The position numbers and the translations under genes are program-made. Positions 8,637-17,976 of a stretch of DNA of 64,000 nucleotides are shown here, piece after piece (the first letter of the stretch is position 1; the number at the start of each line of letters is the position of its first letter). The notes beneath the pieces were generated by a model, which was given only the letters and a program-made list of their open reading frames with translations, made no database searches and was not told the DNA's origin. This stretch comes from Parvularcula sp964219355 (GTDB lineage Bacteria > Pseudomonadota > Alphaproteobacteria > Caulobacterales > Parvularculaceae), in NCBI GenBank assembly GCA_964219355.1, contig CAXPOZ010000004.1, forward strand, positions 1 to 64,000, read 5' to 3'.

Positions 8637-8663
8637 CGCGGAAAATCGACGATAGTATGGGGG

Positions 8664-11261
8664 TCAGCTGGCCTTACGGATACTGCTGATCGGCTTCTTG
8701 CTGGCGGAGACAAGCGCCGCGACAAGATCAGCCTGCTTGATGGGCTTGGATAGATAGCCCGTCATCCCCGCTTCAAAGAAGCGCTCTCGGTCGCCCGGCA
8801 TGGCATGCGCCGTCAGAGCAATGACCGGTGTCTGCGGCCGCACCAGCGTCGTCTCATGGGTCCGGATCGCCTTGGTTGCGGCAACCCCGTCCATGATCGG
8901 CATCGAGACATCCATCAGGACGACATCAAAATCGCCAGCGGTATAGAGATCGACCGCCTCCTGGCCATTCTCGGCAAAGGTCAGATCGCAATGGCTGTCC
9001 TTCAGCATGGTCTCGATGACCATGCGGTTCACCTGATTGTCCTCGGCCACGAGGACTTGGAGGCGCTCACCGGTCAGGATCGCCGGACCTTTGAGTTCTG
9101 TTGGCTCCGTCGGCATTGGAAGCTGGCTGACTTCACCTTCACGCACAGGCAGGCTGCTTGAGACAGCGCGCAAAAGCGTTGCCGAGCGGGCCGGTTTCGT
9201 AAGGAATGTTTTCACCCCGAGCGTGCGGGCCCGGCGCGCCAGATCATCGCGGTCGACAGAGGATAGAATGATGATCGGTGTATGTTTGAGGGCTTCGGAG
9301 GCGCGGTTCCGCGCCACGACATCAAGCCCATCCATTTCAGGCATCTGGAAGTCGAGAACTACGGCATCGAAGGGCCGCCCTTCCTCAGCTGCCTGCTCAA
9401 GATTTTTAAGAGCGCTCTCGCCACACTCGGCGATGACGTAATCCGCGCCCCAATGGCTGAACTGCTCGGCCATGATCGCCCGGTTCACTTCGAGATCATC
9501 AACCCCGAGAATGCGGCGCTGGCTGATCGACGCCTCAAGAACTTGCGTCACCGGCAGCGGTGTGACCGAGACCATGAGCGGCAGGCTGACATTGAACGTC
9601 GAGCCCTCACCCACTTTGGACGTGACGCTGATATCCCCGCCCATAGCGCAAGCCAGGCGCTTGGAGATGGCAAGGCCAAGCCCCGTTCCGCCGAAACGGC
9701 GAGTGGTCGAGGATTCGGCTTGCGTGAATTCTTCGAAGATGCGGTCGAGATGCTTCTCAGGGATTCCGATTCCGGTATCGGTGACCGAAATCTCAGCAAA
9801 GAAGACACCATCTTTCCGGACGCCCGACACATCGATCAGGACATGACCGCTTTCAGTGAATTTGATCGCATTGCCGCACAGATTAGTGATGATCTGGCGT
9901 ACACGGCCCATATCGCCGCTGACCATAGACGGGTGCGACGGCGGATAAGAGACGATCAGCTCAAGCCCCTTCTCGCGAGCCCGAGGGGCAAGGAGAGAAG
10001 CTACGTCGTCAATCATCGTCCGTAGATCAAACGGCTGGTTGTCGAACTCCATCTTCCCGGCTTCGAATTTCGAGAAATCGAGAATGTCGTTGATCAGCGC
10101 AAGAAGCGCTGTCCCTGAACGTTCGATGGTGCTGACATATTCTGTCTGCCGTTCATCAAGCTGGGTCTGACCGAGAATCTCCGCCATGCCGAGCACACCA
10201 TTCATCGGCGTCCGGATTTCATGGCTCATATTGGCCAGGAATTCTGACTTCGCGACACTTGCGGATTCGGCGTCACGGCGGGCACGGCCCAGAGGCTTGG
10301 CCAGTACACGGTCGACAACGAGGCCGAGTACACAAACCATGAAGACGATCGCAAACAGGGTCGCGATCATCGCATACAAACGGAATTCGTGAACGTGTGC
10401 ATAAGCGGCTGCCGGATCAATCGAGATCCCGACATACCAGTCAGCACCGGGCAGACCTTCGATCGGGCGGAAAGACAGGAAACGCTGCTTGCCCTCATAC
10501 TGGACGGTTTGCAGATCACGGCTCACTTGCGCGTCATCACCGAATAGCTCGGTGACATTCTTGAAGATCTGCGCGTCCTCTGGGTGGGCAATAATCTTGC
10601 CGCTAGAATCAATGACAAAGAGGAAGCCCAGTCCGCCTAGCTCCTGGCTGGCGAGAAGCTTTTTCAGCTCACCGACAAGATAGTCTGTCCCAACAACAGC
10701 TGCGAGTTCGCCTTCTTTGTAGATCGGCACGGCGACGGAATAATTCAGCTCACCGACAACCGGCGTATAAGGAGCGGTCAGAACCACCCCGCCCTCTTGG
10801 ACTGCCGCCTTGTACCAGGGGCGCGTGCGAGGGTCGAAATTTTCAAGCTCTACATGCGGCCAAACGCGGAACGCGCCTGTCGCGGCGTCAGCGACGTAAC
10901 GATATGTCACAAGCTCGGCGAGCGCATCACTTTCAAAAACGGCGAACGGATCATCCGTCTCCATTTCATGTTCGAAAACTTCAGCAGCGGTGATTGTTGC
11001 GGCGATCCGTTCCTGCAGCCAGTTGCCGACGCCCCAGGCGGTCAGCTCGCCGAAACCGTTGACGGATTCATCGATCCGGTCTTCAGCGGCAATGTGCTGC
11101 TTGCGATCAATTGTAAGGACAAAGACAGAGAATACGAGGACGACGACAAAGGCAGCGGCAGCAACCGTCTGACCCAAGAGTAAGCCCGTATTCGGCGCCT
11201 GTTTATTAGCGTGCCGATCAGTATTCATCGAGGCGGCACCCCTTCCCAAGCCTGTCCGCAA
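8664..11261 (-). CDS. hybrid sensor histidine kinase with Cache domain and two receivers
   Basis: An 865-residue membrane sensor. Order: transmembrane helix (27-50), periplasmic dCache-type sensor (55-285, with RTRPWYK), second helix (292-315), HisKA with NMSHEIRTPMNG, ATPase domain with CGNAIKFT, DTGIGIP and GTGLGL, receiver 1 (VVLDFQMPEMDG) and receiver 2 (VLMDVSMPIMDG, LSKPI). All phosphorelay residues are present. dCache domains usually bind small organic ligands. A TTG start at 11261 has AAAGGAG close by; an ATG at 11228 follows GGGAAGGGG and is an alternative. No dedicated HPt or regulator is adjacent, so the output partner is unknown. Confidence 0.93.
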   Translation of the reverse strand: MRTGLGRGAASMNTDRHANKQAPNTGLLLGQTVAAAAFVVVLVFSVFVLTIDRKQHIAAEDRIDESVNGFGELTAWGVGNWLQERIAATITAAEVFEHEMETDDPFAVFESDALAELVTYRYVADAATGAFRVWPHVELENFDPRTRPWYKAAVQEGGVVLTAPYTPVVGELNYSVAVPIYKEGELAAVVGTDYLVGELKKLLASQELGGLGFLFVIDSSGKIIAHPEDAQIFKNVTELFGDDAQVSRDLQTVQYEGKQRFLSFRPIEGLPGADWYVGISIDPAAAYAHVHEFRLYAMIATLFAIVFMVCVLGLVVDRVLAKPLGRARRDAESASVAKSEFLANMSHEIRTPMNGVLGMAEILGQTQLDERQTEYVSTIERSGTALLALINDILDFSKFEAGKMEFDNQPFDLRTMIDDVASLLAPRAREKGLELIVSYPPSHPSMVSGDMGRVRQIITNLCGNAIKFTESGHVLIDVSGVRKDGVFFAEISVTDTGIGIPEKHLDRIFEEFTQAESSTTRRFGGTGLGLAISKRLACAMGGDISVTSKVGEGSTFNVSLPLMVSVTPLPVTQVLEASISQRRILGVDDLEVNRAIMAEQFSHWGADYVIAECGESALKNLEQAAEEGRPFDAVVLDFQMPEMDGLDVVARNRASEALKHTPIIILSSVDRDDLARRARTLGVKTFLTKPARSATLLRAVSSSLPVREGEVSQLPMPTEPTELKGPAILTGERLQVLVAEDNQVNRMVIETMLKDSHCDLTFAENGQEAVDLYTAGDFDVVLMDVSMPIMDGVAATKAIRTHETTLVRPQTPVIALTAHAMPGDRERFFEAGMTGYLSKPIKQADLVAALVSASKKPISSIRKAS

Positions 11262-11397
11262 CCGCTCCTTTAGGCGAGCCTCGTTAACATCCGGAAAATT
11301 CTCACCCTTAAATTGTGTGAATCACAGTAAACCAGCCGCCGTCTTGCAGCGCTTCCCGCGCGGGAGTAGCCCCGGAAGAAAAAGCCCGGGAGACTTC

Positions 11398-12588
11398 ATG
11401 TCAGACGCATTCTACGCCCGCATTGATGAGACGATCGAAGAGATCAAAGCCGATGGCCTCTATAAGAAAGAGCGCCTGATCGAAGGCGCGCAGGCCGGCG
11501 AGATCACGGTCGGCGGCCGCAAAGTGCTGAATTTCTGTGCCAATAACTATCTCGGCCTCGCCGATCACCCCGAACTCGCCAAAGCTGCCGCCGCAACGAT
11601 GCAGAGCCATGGCTTTGGCATGGCGTCGGTCCGCTTTATCTGCGGCACGCAAGATATTCACCGCGCGCTTGAGCATGAGATCGCCGAATGGCTCGGATAT
11701 GATGACGCGATCACCTTTGCCGCCTGTTTCGATGCCAATGGCGGTGTTTTCGAGCCGCTGCTCGGCGCTGAGGATGCAATCATCTCCGATGCCCTCAATC
11801 ACGCCTCGATCATTGACGGGGTCCGGCTCTGCAAGGCGCAGCGCTATCGCTACGCCAATAATGACATGGACGACCTTGAGACCCAGCTCAAAGCCGCCGA
11901 TGCGGCGGGCGCCCGGACAAAGCTCGTCGTCACCGACGGCGTCTTCTCGATGGATGGCTATATCTGCGACCTCGACAAGCTTTGTGAGGTGGCCAAGCGT
12001 TATGATGCCCTCGTCATGGTCGATGACTGTCACTCGACGGGCTTTCTCGGCAAGGGCGGGCGAGGCACGCCTTCGCATAAAGGCGTCGAGGAAAAGGTCG
12101 ACATCCTGACTGGCACGCTGGGCAAGGCGCTCGGTGGCGGCATGGGCGGCTATATCTGCGCAAAACAGAACGTCATTGATCTCCTGCGCCAGCGCGCCCG
12201 GCCCTATCTTTTCTCAAACGCCCTCACCCCGGCGCTGGTTGGCGCATCGCGCCGCGCGCTCAAACTCGTTCAGGATGGGGACGACCGGCGCGAACGTCTC
12301 TTTGCCAATGCCGCGCTCTTCCGCTCACGAATGGCCGATGCCGGTTTTGATCTCCTCCCCGGTGAGCACCCGATCATCCCGGTCATGCTCTATGATGCGC
12401 CAAAAGCGCAGGACATGGCCGCAAAGCTGATGGAGGAAGGGGTCTATGTCACCGGGTTCTTCTATCCAGTGGTGCCCAAGGGCAAAGCGCGCATCCGCAC
12501 CCAGATGTCAGCGGCGCATACTGAAGATCAGGTCAACAAATGCGTCGATGCGTTTATCAAGGTCGGCCGTGACCTCGGCGTCATTTAG
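11398..12588 (+). CDS. kbl: 2-amino-3-ketobutyrate CoA ligase (glycine C-acetyltransferase)
   Basis: A 396-residue PLP enzyme of the alpha-oxoamine synthase family, almost exactly the length of E. coli Kbl. It cleaves 2-amino-3-ketobutyrate with CoA to glycine and acetyl-CoA. Visible signatures are DDCHSTGF and the PLP-lysine motif TGTLGKALGGGMGG. The ATG at 11398 is chosen because GGGAG lies 6 nt upstream and it matches family N-termini. Its partner dehydrogenase tdh lies two genes downstream on the same strand, so the two form a threonine degradation operon. Confidence 0.95.
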   Translation: MSDAFYARIDETIEEIKADGLYKKERLIEGAQAGEITVGGRKVLNFCANNYLGLADHPELAKAAAATMQSHGFGMASVRFICGTQDIHRALEHEIAEWLGYDDAITFAACFDANGGVFEPLLGAEDAIISDALNHASIIDGVRLCKAQRYRYANNDMDDLETQLKAADAAGARTKLVVTDGVFSMDGYICDLDKLCEVAKRYDALVMVDDCHSTGFLGKGGRGTPSHKGVEEKVDILTGTLGKALGGGMGGYICAKQNVIDLLRQRARPYLFSNALTPALVGASRRALKLVQDGDDRRERLFANAALFRSRMADAGFDLLPGEHPIIPVMLYDAPKAQDMAAKLMEEGVYVTGFFYPVVPKGKARIRTQMSAAHTEDQVNKCVDAFIKVGRDLGVI

Positions 12589-12600
12589 GGAGCACCGCCC

Positions 12601-13002
12601 ATGTCATTCAGCATCTATCTTCACTTCCCCGGCACCTGTGAGGAAGCGCTCACCTATTATGCAAAGCTGATGGATGGCGAACCGGGCGAGGTTTTCCGTT
12701 ATCGCGGCTCCCCGGCAGAAGATATGGCACCGGGCGGCAATCTCGACCTTGTCATGCATATGCGCATCACGGTCGGCGGCACGATCCTGATGGGATCGGA
12801 TGTTTCGCCGGAGCGTTATGAGAAGCCCGCTGGCGTGAATGTCTCTTATGCCAGCGCGGATCCCGAACAGGCGAAGCGCGTCTTTGACGCCCTAAGCGAA
12901 GGCGGCGAGGTCAACATGCCCTTCGAGCCGACATTCTGGGCCAAGGGGTTCGGCATGGTCACCGACCGGTTTGGCGTTCCCTGGATGGTCAATTGCGACT
13001 AG
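12601..13002 (+). CDS. VOC superfamily protein (PhnB/3-demethylubiquinone-type)
   Basis: A 133-residue protein of the vicinal oxygen chelate superfamily, PhnB subtype. It has the N-terminal YLHFPGTCEEAL half, the MGSDV segment and the C-terminal FGMVTDRFGVPWMVN, typical of this group. It lies 12 nt after kbl and 31 nt before tdh, all on the same strand. The enzymatic activity is unknown. Because aminoacetone and methylglyoxal arise from the kbl/tdh intermediate, a detoxification role is a reasonable hypothesis from context only. Confidence 0.85.
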   Translation: MSFSIYLHFPGTCEEALTYYAKLMDGEPGEVFRYRGSPAEDMAPGGNLDLVMHMRITVGGTILMGSDVSPERYEKPAGVNVSYASADPEQAKRVFDALSEGGEVNMPFEPTFWAKGFGMVTDRFGVPWMVNCD

Positions 13003-13033
13003 AATTCACCGCATACGAAAGAAAGCCCTCACC

Positions 13034-14062
13034 ATGAAAGCGCTCGTCAAGGCAAAGTCCGAAGAAGGCATCTGGATGGAAGACGTCGAGACCCCTTCGA
13101 TCGGTCCCAATGATGTCCTCGTGAAGGTCCGGCGCACCGCCATCTGCGGCACGGATATCCATATCTATAACTGGGACGACTGGGCCCAGTCGACGATCCC
13201 CGTCCCGATGACGGTCGGCCATGAATTCATGGGCGAGATTGTCGAGCTGGGTTCCGAGGTAAAGGGCCTTTCCATTGGCGACCGCGTGTCTGCCGAGGGG
13301 CATGTGACCTGCGGGCATTGCCGGAACTGCCGCGCGGGCAAGCGGCATCTCTGCCGCAACACGGTCGGCATCGGGGTCAATCGCCCCGGCGCCTTTGCCG
13401 AGTTCATCTCCGTCCCCGCCCTGAACATCTATAAGCTGCCCGAGGCCGTGACCGATGATCTGGGCGCCGTCCTCGACCCCTTCGGCAATGCAGTGCACAC
13501 CGCCCTTGCATATGACCTTGTCGGCGAAGATGTCCTGATCACGGGCGCAGGCCCAATTGGCGCCATGGCGGCGGCGGTCGCCAAATTCGTTGGGGCCCGG
13601 AATGTCGTCATCACCGACATCAATGATTTCCGGCTTGAGCTGGCCCAGACCATGGGCGCGACCCGCACAGTCAATGTCACGAAAGAAAAGCTCCGTGATG
13701 TGATGGAAGAGATCGGCATGACCGAGGGCTTTGATGTGGGCCTCGAGATGTCCGGCGTGAAGGCGGGCTTTGCCGACATGCTCGACTGCATGAACCATGG
13801 CGGCAAGATCGCCCTTCTCGGCATTCTGCCGGACGGTGCCGGGATCGACTGGTCGAAAGTCATCTTCAAGGGGCTCGACCTGAAAGGCATTTACGGCCGC
13901 CGAATGTTCGAGACCTGGTACAAGATGGGCGCCCTTCTTCAGTCCGGGCTCAATCTCGACCCGATCATCACCCATCGCCTGCCGGTCTCGGAGTTCCAGA
14001 AGGGTTTTGACACGATGCGGTCAGGCCAATCAGGCAAGGTCGTTCTCGACTGGGCCGCATAG
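13034..14062 (+). CDS. tdh: L-threonine 3-dehydrogenase
   Basis: A 342-residue zinc-dependent medium-chain dehydrogenase, one residue off the usual length of 341. It oxidises L-threonine with NAD+ to 2-amino-3-ketobutyrate, the Kbl substrate. The catalytic zinc site is AICGTDIHIYNWDDW and GHEFMGEI, the structural zinc site is CGHCRNCRAGKRHLC, and the nucleotide-binding loop is GAGPIGAMA. The start at 13034 gives the canonical MKALVK N-terminus. Co-transcribed with kbl and the VOC gene. Confidence 0.96.
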   Translation: MKALVKAKSEEGIWMEDVETPSIGPNDVLVKVRRTAICGTDIHIYNWDDWAQSTIPVPMTVGHEFMGEIVELGSEVKGLSIGDRVSAEGHVTCGHCRNCRAGKRHLCRNTVGIGVNRPGAFAEFISVPALNIYKLPEAVTDDLGAVLDPFGNAVHTALAYDLVGEDVLITGAGPIGAMAAAVAKFVGARNVVITDINDFRLELAQTMGATRTVNVTKEKLRDVMEEIGMTEGFDVGLEMSGVKAGFADMLDCMNHGGKIALLGILPDGAGIDWSKVIFKGLDLKGIYGRRMFETWYKMGALLQSGLNLDPIITHRLPVSEFQKGFDTMRSGQSGKVVLDWAA

Positions 14063-14076
14063 GCCAGGGGAACGAC

Positions 14077-15300
14077 ATGGCAGAGAAGAATTCAGCCCAC
14101 GGCCTTTTTTCCTCAATGGGCATGGGACTCGCGATCATGCTTGGCGGGCTCACGAGCAGCGCCGCCGCGCAAGACCTCTTCATTGAGAATGCGCTGCTCG
14201 TCAAAGCGCCGGGCGAGACGCCCGAGCTGACCACCATTCTCATACGAGACGGCCAGATCGCCGATCTTGGCGGCGAGCCGCCCCGCAATCGCATCGACTA
14301 TATTGATGCCGAAGGACGGCTGGTCACTGCTGGCCTCTGGAATTCGCACGTCCATTTCACCGCCCCTGCCCTTGCTGAGACACCACAGTCGGTGATGACG
14401 GACATGCTCCTGCGCTACGGTTTTACCTCCGTCGTCGATACGGGTTCTGATCTCAGCCAGACCCTTTCCCTCCGGGAGCGGATCGAAAATGGTGAGCTTG
14501 TAGGCCCGCGCATCCTCACCGCGAGTGGCAGTTTTGTCGCGCCTGACGGCTCGCCCGCCTATCTCGAATTCAACCTGCCAGAGCTTGCCACCCCTGAAGC
14601 CGCCCGCGCCGCCATCAATGCCGTTCTTGATACGGGAGCGGATCATATCAAGATCATGTCGGGCTCGTTCCTCTCCCCGACCGAAACGGCGCATATGGAC
14701 GAGAATGTCATCTGCGCTGCCGCCGAGACGACACATGAGCGCGAGCGGCTGATCTTCTCTCACCCCCAAAGCAGGCTGGGCCTGACCCGCGCGGTCGATT
14801 GCGAGGTCGATGTCATCGTGCACACCGTTCCCTCAGATGGCCCGCTCGGTGAAGATCTCATCGCGCAGATGCTGGCACAGGACACGGTCCTGATCCCGAC
14901 CCTGAAGCTCTGGCGGTTCGAGCTAGGCCGTGCGCAGGTGCCGGAATTCGTGATCAAGCAGTATGAGACGACCAGCATCGGTCAGCTCAGAGAATATCAC
15001 GAGTCAGGCGGCAAAATCGCCTTCGGCACAGATACGGGCTATATGAGTGATTATTATCCGCAAGCTGAATATGAGCTGATGGCAAAGGGCGGGCTCGAAT
15101 TCGATGACCTCCTCGTCACCCTGACCACCATGCCGGCGGAGAAATTCGGCGGGCAGAGCGGCATTGTCGAGATCGGCGGCCCGGCGGACCTTGTCATCTA
15201 TGACGGCAATCCGGTCGAGACGCCAGGCGATTTCGCCCATGTCGCATACACGATCCAGCAGGGCGCCATCGTCTTTGACGCAGAGAATTCTGCTCCCTGA
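14077..15300 (+). CDS. secreted amidohydrolase family protein
   Basis: A 407-residue metal-dependent amidohydrolase with a signal peptide (cleavage after AAAQ near residue 32). Metal-site motifs are HVHF, a carboxylatable or bridging Lys in HIKIMSG, His in IFSHPQ and IVHTV, and Asp in FGTDTGY. It resembles imidazolonepropionase-like and prolidase-like secreted hydrolases. AGGGG precedes the ATG and the gene starts 15 nt after tdh, so it may be read with the threonine operon. The substrate is unknown. Confidence 0.85.
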   Translation: MAEKNSAHGLFSSMGMGLAIMLGGLTSSAAAQDLFIENALLVKAPGETPELTTILIRDGQIADLGGEPPRNRIDYIDAEGRLVTAGLWNSHVHFTAPALAETPQSVMTDMLLRYGFTSVVDTGSDLSQTLSLRERIENGELVGPRILTASGSFVAPDGSPAYLEFNLPELATPEAARAAINAVLDTGADHIKIMSGSFLSPTETAHMDENVICAAAETTHERERLIFSHPQSRLGLTRAVDCEVDVIVHTVPSDGPLGEDLIAQMLAQDTVLIPTLKLWRFELGRAQVPEFVIKQYETTSIGQLREYHESGGKIAFGTDTGYMSDYYPQAEYELMAKGGLEFDDLLVTLTTMPAEKFGGQSGIVEIGGPADLVIYDGNPVETPGDFAHVAYTIQQGAIVFDAENSAP

Positions 15301-15310
15301 AGAATAGCCG

Positions 15311-15380
15311 CCATCCTTCGAGTCCACTGGCAGGCAGGCTTGCCTGCCAGTCCTCAGGATGAGGCCGTCTCGAAGGGCGA
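15311..15380. repeat. palindromic intergenic repeat, copy 1
   Basis: A structured 70-nt element between two convergent genes. An outer stem pairs CCTTCGAG (15315-15322) with CTCGAAGG (15369-15376). A central stem pairs CTGGCAGGCA (15327-15336) with TGCCTGCCAG (15341-15350) around a 4-nt loop. The TCCTCAGGATGAGG module follows. Its reverse complement matches copy 2 at 36757-36830 in the same module order. The central stems differ in sequence but both remain perfectly paired. Confidence 0.8.
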
Positions 15381-15393
15381 TGACGAACTCGCC

Positions 15394-15771
15394 CTACATC
15401 CCGTAGAAGAACTCTTCTTTGACGATCTTGCCGTTCTCGACCGTGTAGATACCAAGCTCGCGCGCCTGCATCCGCTCGCCGGATTCCTTGTTCGTCACAT
15501 CCATGCCGAAGATCACGCCAAACTGATCCTCGCCATAAAAGAACGGCCCTTCGGCCGTGGACGAATGGATGTCATGCGCGCCGTACCACCATTCATGCTT
15601 GCCCTTGATGCCGTCGATCCCTTTCGTCTCCCGGCCCATGCCGCCCATATCGGCCGCTTCGACCGACACCGCATTGGGATCATAGAGCTCATCGAGCCCC
15701 TTCTGCTCCTGTCCGGTCTTGCAATACTCAACGAGCTTGCCCGCAACTGATGTCAGTTGATCTGGAAACAT
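15394..15771 (-). CDS. SnoaL-like / NTF2-fold protein
   Basis: A 125-residue protein of the nuclear transport factor 2-like superfamily (ketosteroid isomerase or SnoaL group). It has the typical cone-shaped fold pattern: N-terminal helix, the YDPNAVSVEA strand, and terminal IYTVENGKIVKEEFF. The start at 15771 is supported by AAAGGAG 6 nt upstream. No catalytic role can be assigned. Convergent with the amidohydrolase and separated from it by repeat copy 1. Confidence 0.75.
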   Translation of the reverse strand: MFPDQLTSVAGKLVEYCKTGQEQKGLDELYDPNAVSVEAADMGGMGRETKGIDGIKGKHEWWYGAHDIHSSTAEGPFFYGEDQFGVIFGMDVTNKESGERMQARELGIYTVENGKIVKEEFFYGM

Positions 15772-15849
15772 GTTTCTCTCCTTTGCCTCTGGAAAAGCTT
15801 CCGCAGAGGAGAACATAACGTGAAAATTTATCGCTATCCAGTAAAAAGA

Positions 15850-16317
15850 TCAGCTGAGCAGCACATCGCGCGCTTCATTGACCTTGGCCGCCAGATAGGT
15901 CGAACCGCCGCCATCGGGATGGGCTTTGGCGATCAGCCGGCGATGCGCGCCGCGGATCTGTTCTTCATCAGCGTCCGCTGAGAGCCCGAGCACTTTGAGC
16001 GCCTCATCCCGGCTCATCCCGCCGGTTGGCGCAGGGGATGTACGGCGGCGCCCTTCGGCCTTGTAGTAAGGCTCATCCTCGATGTCCTGGAACCCCTCGC
16101 CGGTCATCTTCGCCTTCAGCCAGCCAATACCGTAGAGCGTCGCGCCGATCAGGAGCACGCCGCCGCCGACCGGTTTGAGGCCAAAGGCAGCTATCGCGAT
16201 AGCGAGCGCCACAAAAGCGACGATCTGCGCCAGCCGACGATCCGCAGGCGAGCGCGTACCGCCCGGCAGGGCAAAGGCCGCCGCAGCGACGGCAACGATA
16301 AGGAACAGCCATCCCAT
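15850..16317 (-). CDS. membrane-anchored J-domain protein
   Basis: A 155-residue protein with two N-terminal membrane helices (about residues 2-18 and 30-65) and a C-terminal J domain (about 100-155) that keeps the essential HPD motif (AKAHPDGGG). The layout resembles TIM14/PAM18-like co-chaperones that recruit DnaK to a membrane site. It follows mipZ by 10 nt on the same strand. The Hsp70 partner and client are not known. Confidence 0.88.
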   Translation of the reverse strand: MGWLFLIVAVAAAAFALPGGTRSPADRRLAQIVAFVALAIAIAAFGLKPVGGGVLLIGATLYGIGWLKAKMTGEGFQDIEDEPYYKAEGRRRTSPAPTGGMSRDEALKVLGLSADADEEQIRGAHRRLIAKAHPDGGGSTYLAAKVNEARDVLLS

Positions 16318-16327
16318 GAGGGGCGCT

Positions 16328-17161
16328 TTACGCGGCTTCGGCCTCGCGCGCCATGGCCGGCAGGTTCATCGCGGCAAGGAAGCCGCGCAGCTCGTTGCGA
16401 GCGGCAAGGTGGCTCATCGAGCCAAATTTCCGCGGTGCCCCGCGCGTGCCAAGATCGAGCAGCGTCATGCCGCTGGTGAAAAGCTCACGATAGATCACAC
16501 GTTCGCCGAACCCTTTCGAGGTACGGAACTGGATGCGTTTGGAGAGCTCGGTAATCCGCTCACCGACCGCCGCCTTGTTCAGAGAGCGCGTTGCAGACAT
16601 CCGGTTACGGACAACCAGCCAGTCAATGCCGCCATGAAGACCGGCCGACGCTCGGTGCTGGCGCGCTGACCAGACGACTTCGGCGTAAAGGCTAGGCCCC
16701 TTGATCTTGCCCGTTTCGGGATCGATCTGGGCCAGCATGTCGTAATCAATGAAGCTGTCGTTCAACGGGGTCACAATCGTGTCGGCATGCATATGCGCAA
16801 GGCGCGACAAATGTGTGTCCGCACCGGGCGTATCGATCACGAGGAAGTCGCAGTTGGCGAATTCCAGCAGGGTCCGGCCAAACTCCTCCGTCTCCTGCTT
16901 TTTCGCCGTATAGCGGCTGTCATGCTGGTTGCCCTGGATGGGCAGGAAGACCGGCATTGGCAGCTCAGCGGTGGACAGCTCGTTCAGCACGCCCCATTTC
17001 GCGCGGTTCTCAAGATAGCGCCACAGGCTCTTCTGCCGCAGATCGAGATCAAGGCAGCCGACTTTCTTGCCGGATTTCAGCAACGCCACAATAAGATGCA
17101 TGGCCACGGTTGTCTTACCGGAGCCACCCTTCTCATTACCAACAACGATGACATGGGTCAT
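16328..17161 (-). CDS. mipZ: division plane positioning ATPase MipZ
   Basis: A 277-residue ParA/MinD-family ATPase, the same length as Caulobacter MipZ. It forms a gradient from ParB-bound origins and keeps FtsZ away from cell poles. The deviant Walker A is NEKGGSGKTT, the Walker A' is CLDLDLRQ, and Walker B is VIDTPG. The start at 17161 yields MTHVIVVGNEKGG, as in other MipZ proteins; upstream codons are not family-like. It is followed by a J-domain gene and preceded by a SPOR lipoprotein, both plausible cell-envelope partners. Confidence 0.94.
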   Translation of the reverse strand: MTHVIVVGNEKGGSGKTTVAMHLIVALLKSGKKVGCLDLDLRQKSLWRYLENRAKWGVLNELSTAELPMPVFLPIQGNQHDSRYTAKKQETEEFGRTLLEFANCDFLVIDTPGADTHLSRLAHMHADTIVTPLNDSFIDYDMLAQIDPETGKIKGPSLYAEVVWSARQHRASAGLHGGIDWLVVRNRMSATRSLNKAAVGERITELSKRIQFRTSKGFGERVIYRELFTSGMTLLDLGTRGAPRKFGSMSHLAARNELRGFLAAMNLPAMAREAEAA

Positions 17162-17183
17162 GGGAGCAATCCCTGGCTGGGGG

Positions 17184-17909
17184 TCATAAAAGCGGTGCGC
17201 CCTCATATGGCATGACGCGGCAATACTGGTCCTGATAGGAAAGTTCGTCGCACACGGATTGGGCAGCATCTGAATTCGGGAACGGCCCGGCCAGCAGGCG
17301 GACAAATTCGCCCTGCTCGGGGATCGACACATGCGCGCCCCGCGGGGTCAGCGATGAGAGCATGTCGCCATAACGTGCCGCATAAATATCCCAGCCAACC
17401 CGCGCCTTATCTTCTTCGCGATAGGAGGCAAGGTGGACGGCATAGGCGCCCGTTGAGGCAGCTGGCACAGCCCGGCGTTCGGGCATCGGCTCGGGTTTGC
17501 TGGACGAGGTGACCGACGCAGTCGTGCCGCGCATCTGGGCGGCATCGGCAGCAGCAAGGACGGCCGGCACGGCCTTCGCCTCTTGACGGGCAGGTGAAGC
17601 CATGAATTTCTCATCCGGCGTGCCGCGCGGCGCACGGTTCTCTGTGATCACGATCGGATCGAGGGACGAGATACCTGCTTGCGTATCGTAATAATTGCTC
17701 TGCATCTGCGGCGCGGCGGGGACAATCGGATTGCCCTCCGCATCAAGATCAGCAGGCACGGGCGGCGGCGCGAGCGCGGCCTGGCGCAGCTCGGGCGGCA
17801 GGCGGGACGGCGCGACGACCTCCATCTGGCGGGGTTTTTCTCCCCCAACGCCGGAGACACATGCCGAGAGCAAGCCTGCACAAATCAAAAATACGAATCG
17901 CTGTTTCAT
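17184..17909 (-). CDS. SPOR-domain lipoprotein
   Basis: A 241-residue predicted lipoprotein (lipobox LLSAC near residue 17) with a proline/alanine-rich linker and a C-terminal SPOR domain (about residues 155-230: AYAVHLASYREEDKA ... VRLLAGPF). SPOR domains bind glycan strands stripped of stem peptides at division sites. It ends 22 nt before mipZ on the same strand, which fits a cell-division role. No catalytic domain such as RlpA is visible. Confidence 0.85.
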   Translation of the reverse strand: MKQRFVFLICAGLLSACVSGVGGEKPRQMEVVAPSRLPPELRQAALAPPPVPADLDAEGNPIVPAAPQMQSNYYDTQAGISSLDPIVITENRAPRGTPDEKFMASPARQEAKAVPAVLAAADAAQMRGTTASVTSSSKPEPMPERRAVPAASTGAYAVHLASYREEDKARVGWDIYAARYGDMLSSLTPRGAHVSIPEQGEFVRLLAGPFPNSDAAQSVCDELSYQDQYCRVMPYEGAPLL

Positions 17910-17976
17910 CGCCGCCGACCGTTAACCTTTTTCGTTAAGACTTCTTTACGCGAGCCCATGGGCCTAGGGGGGAGTT

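Noticed and set aside
12989..13975. 328-codon minus-strand open frame
   Set aside because: It is antisense to tdh, whose zinc sites and nucleotide-binding loop are complete.
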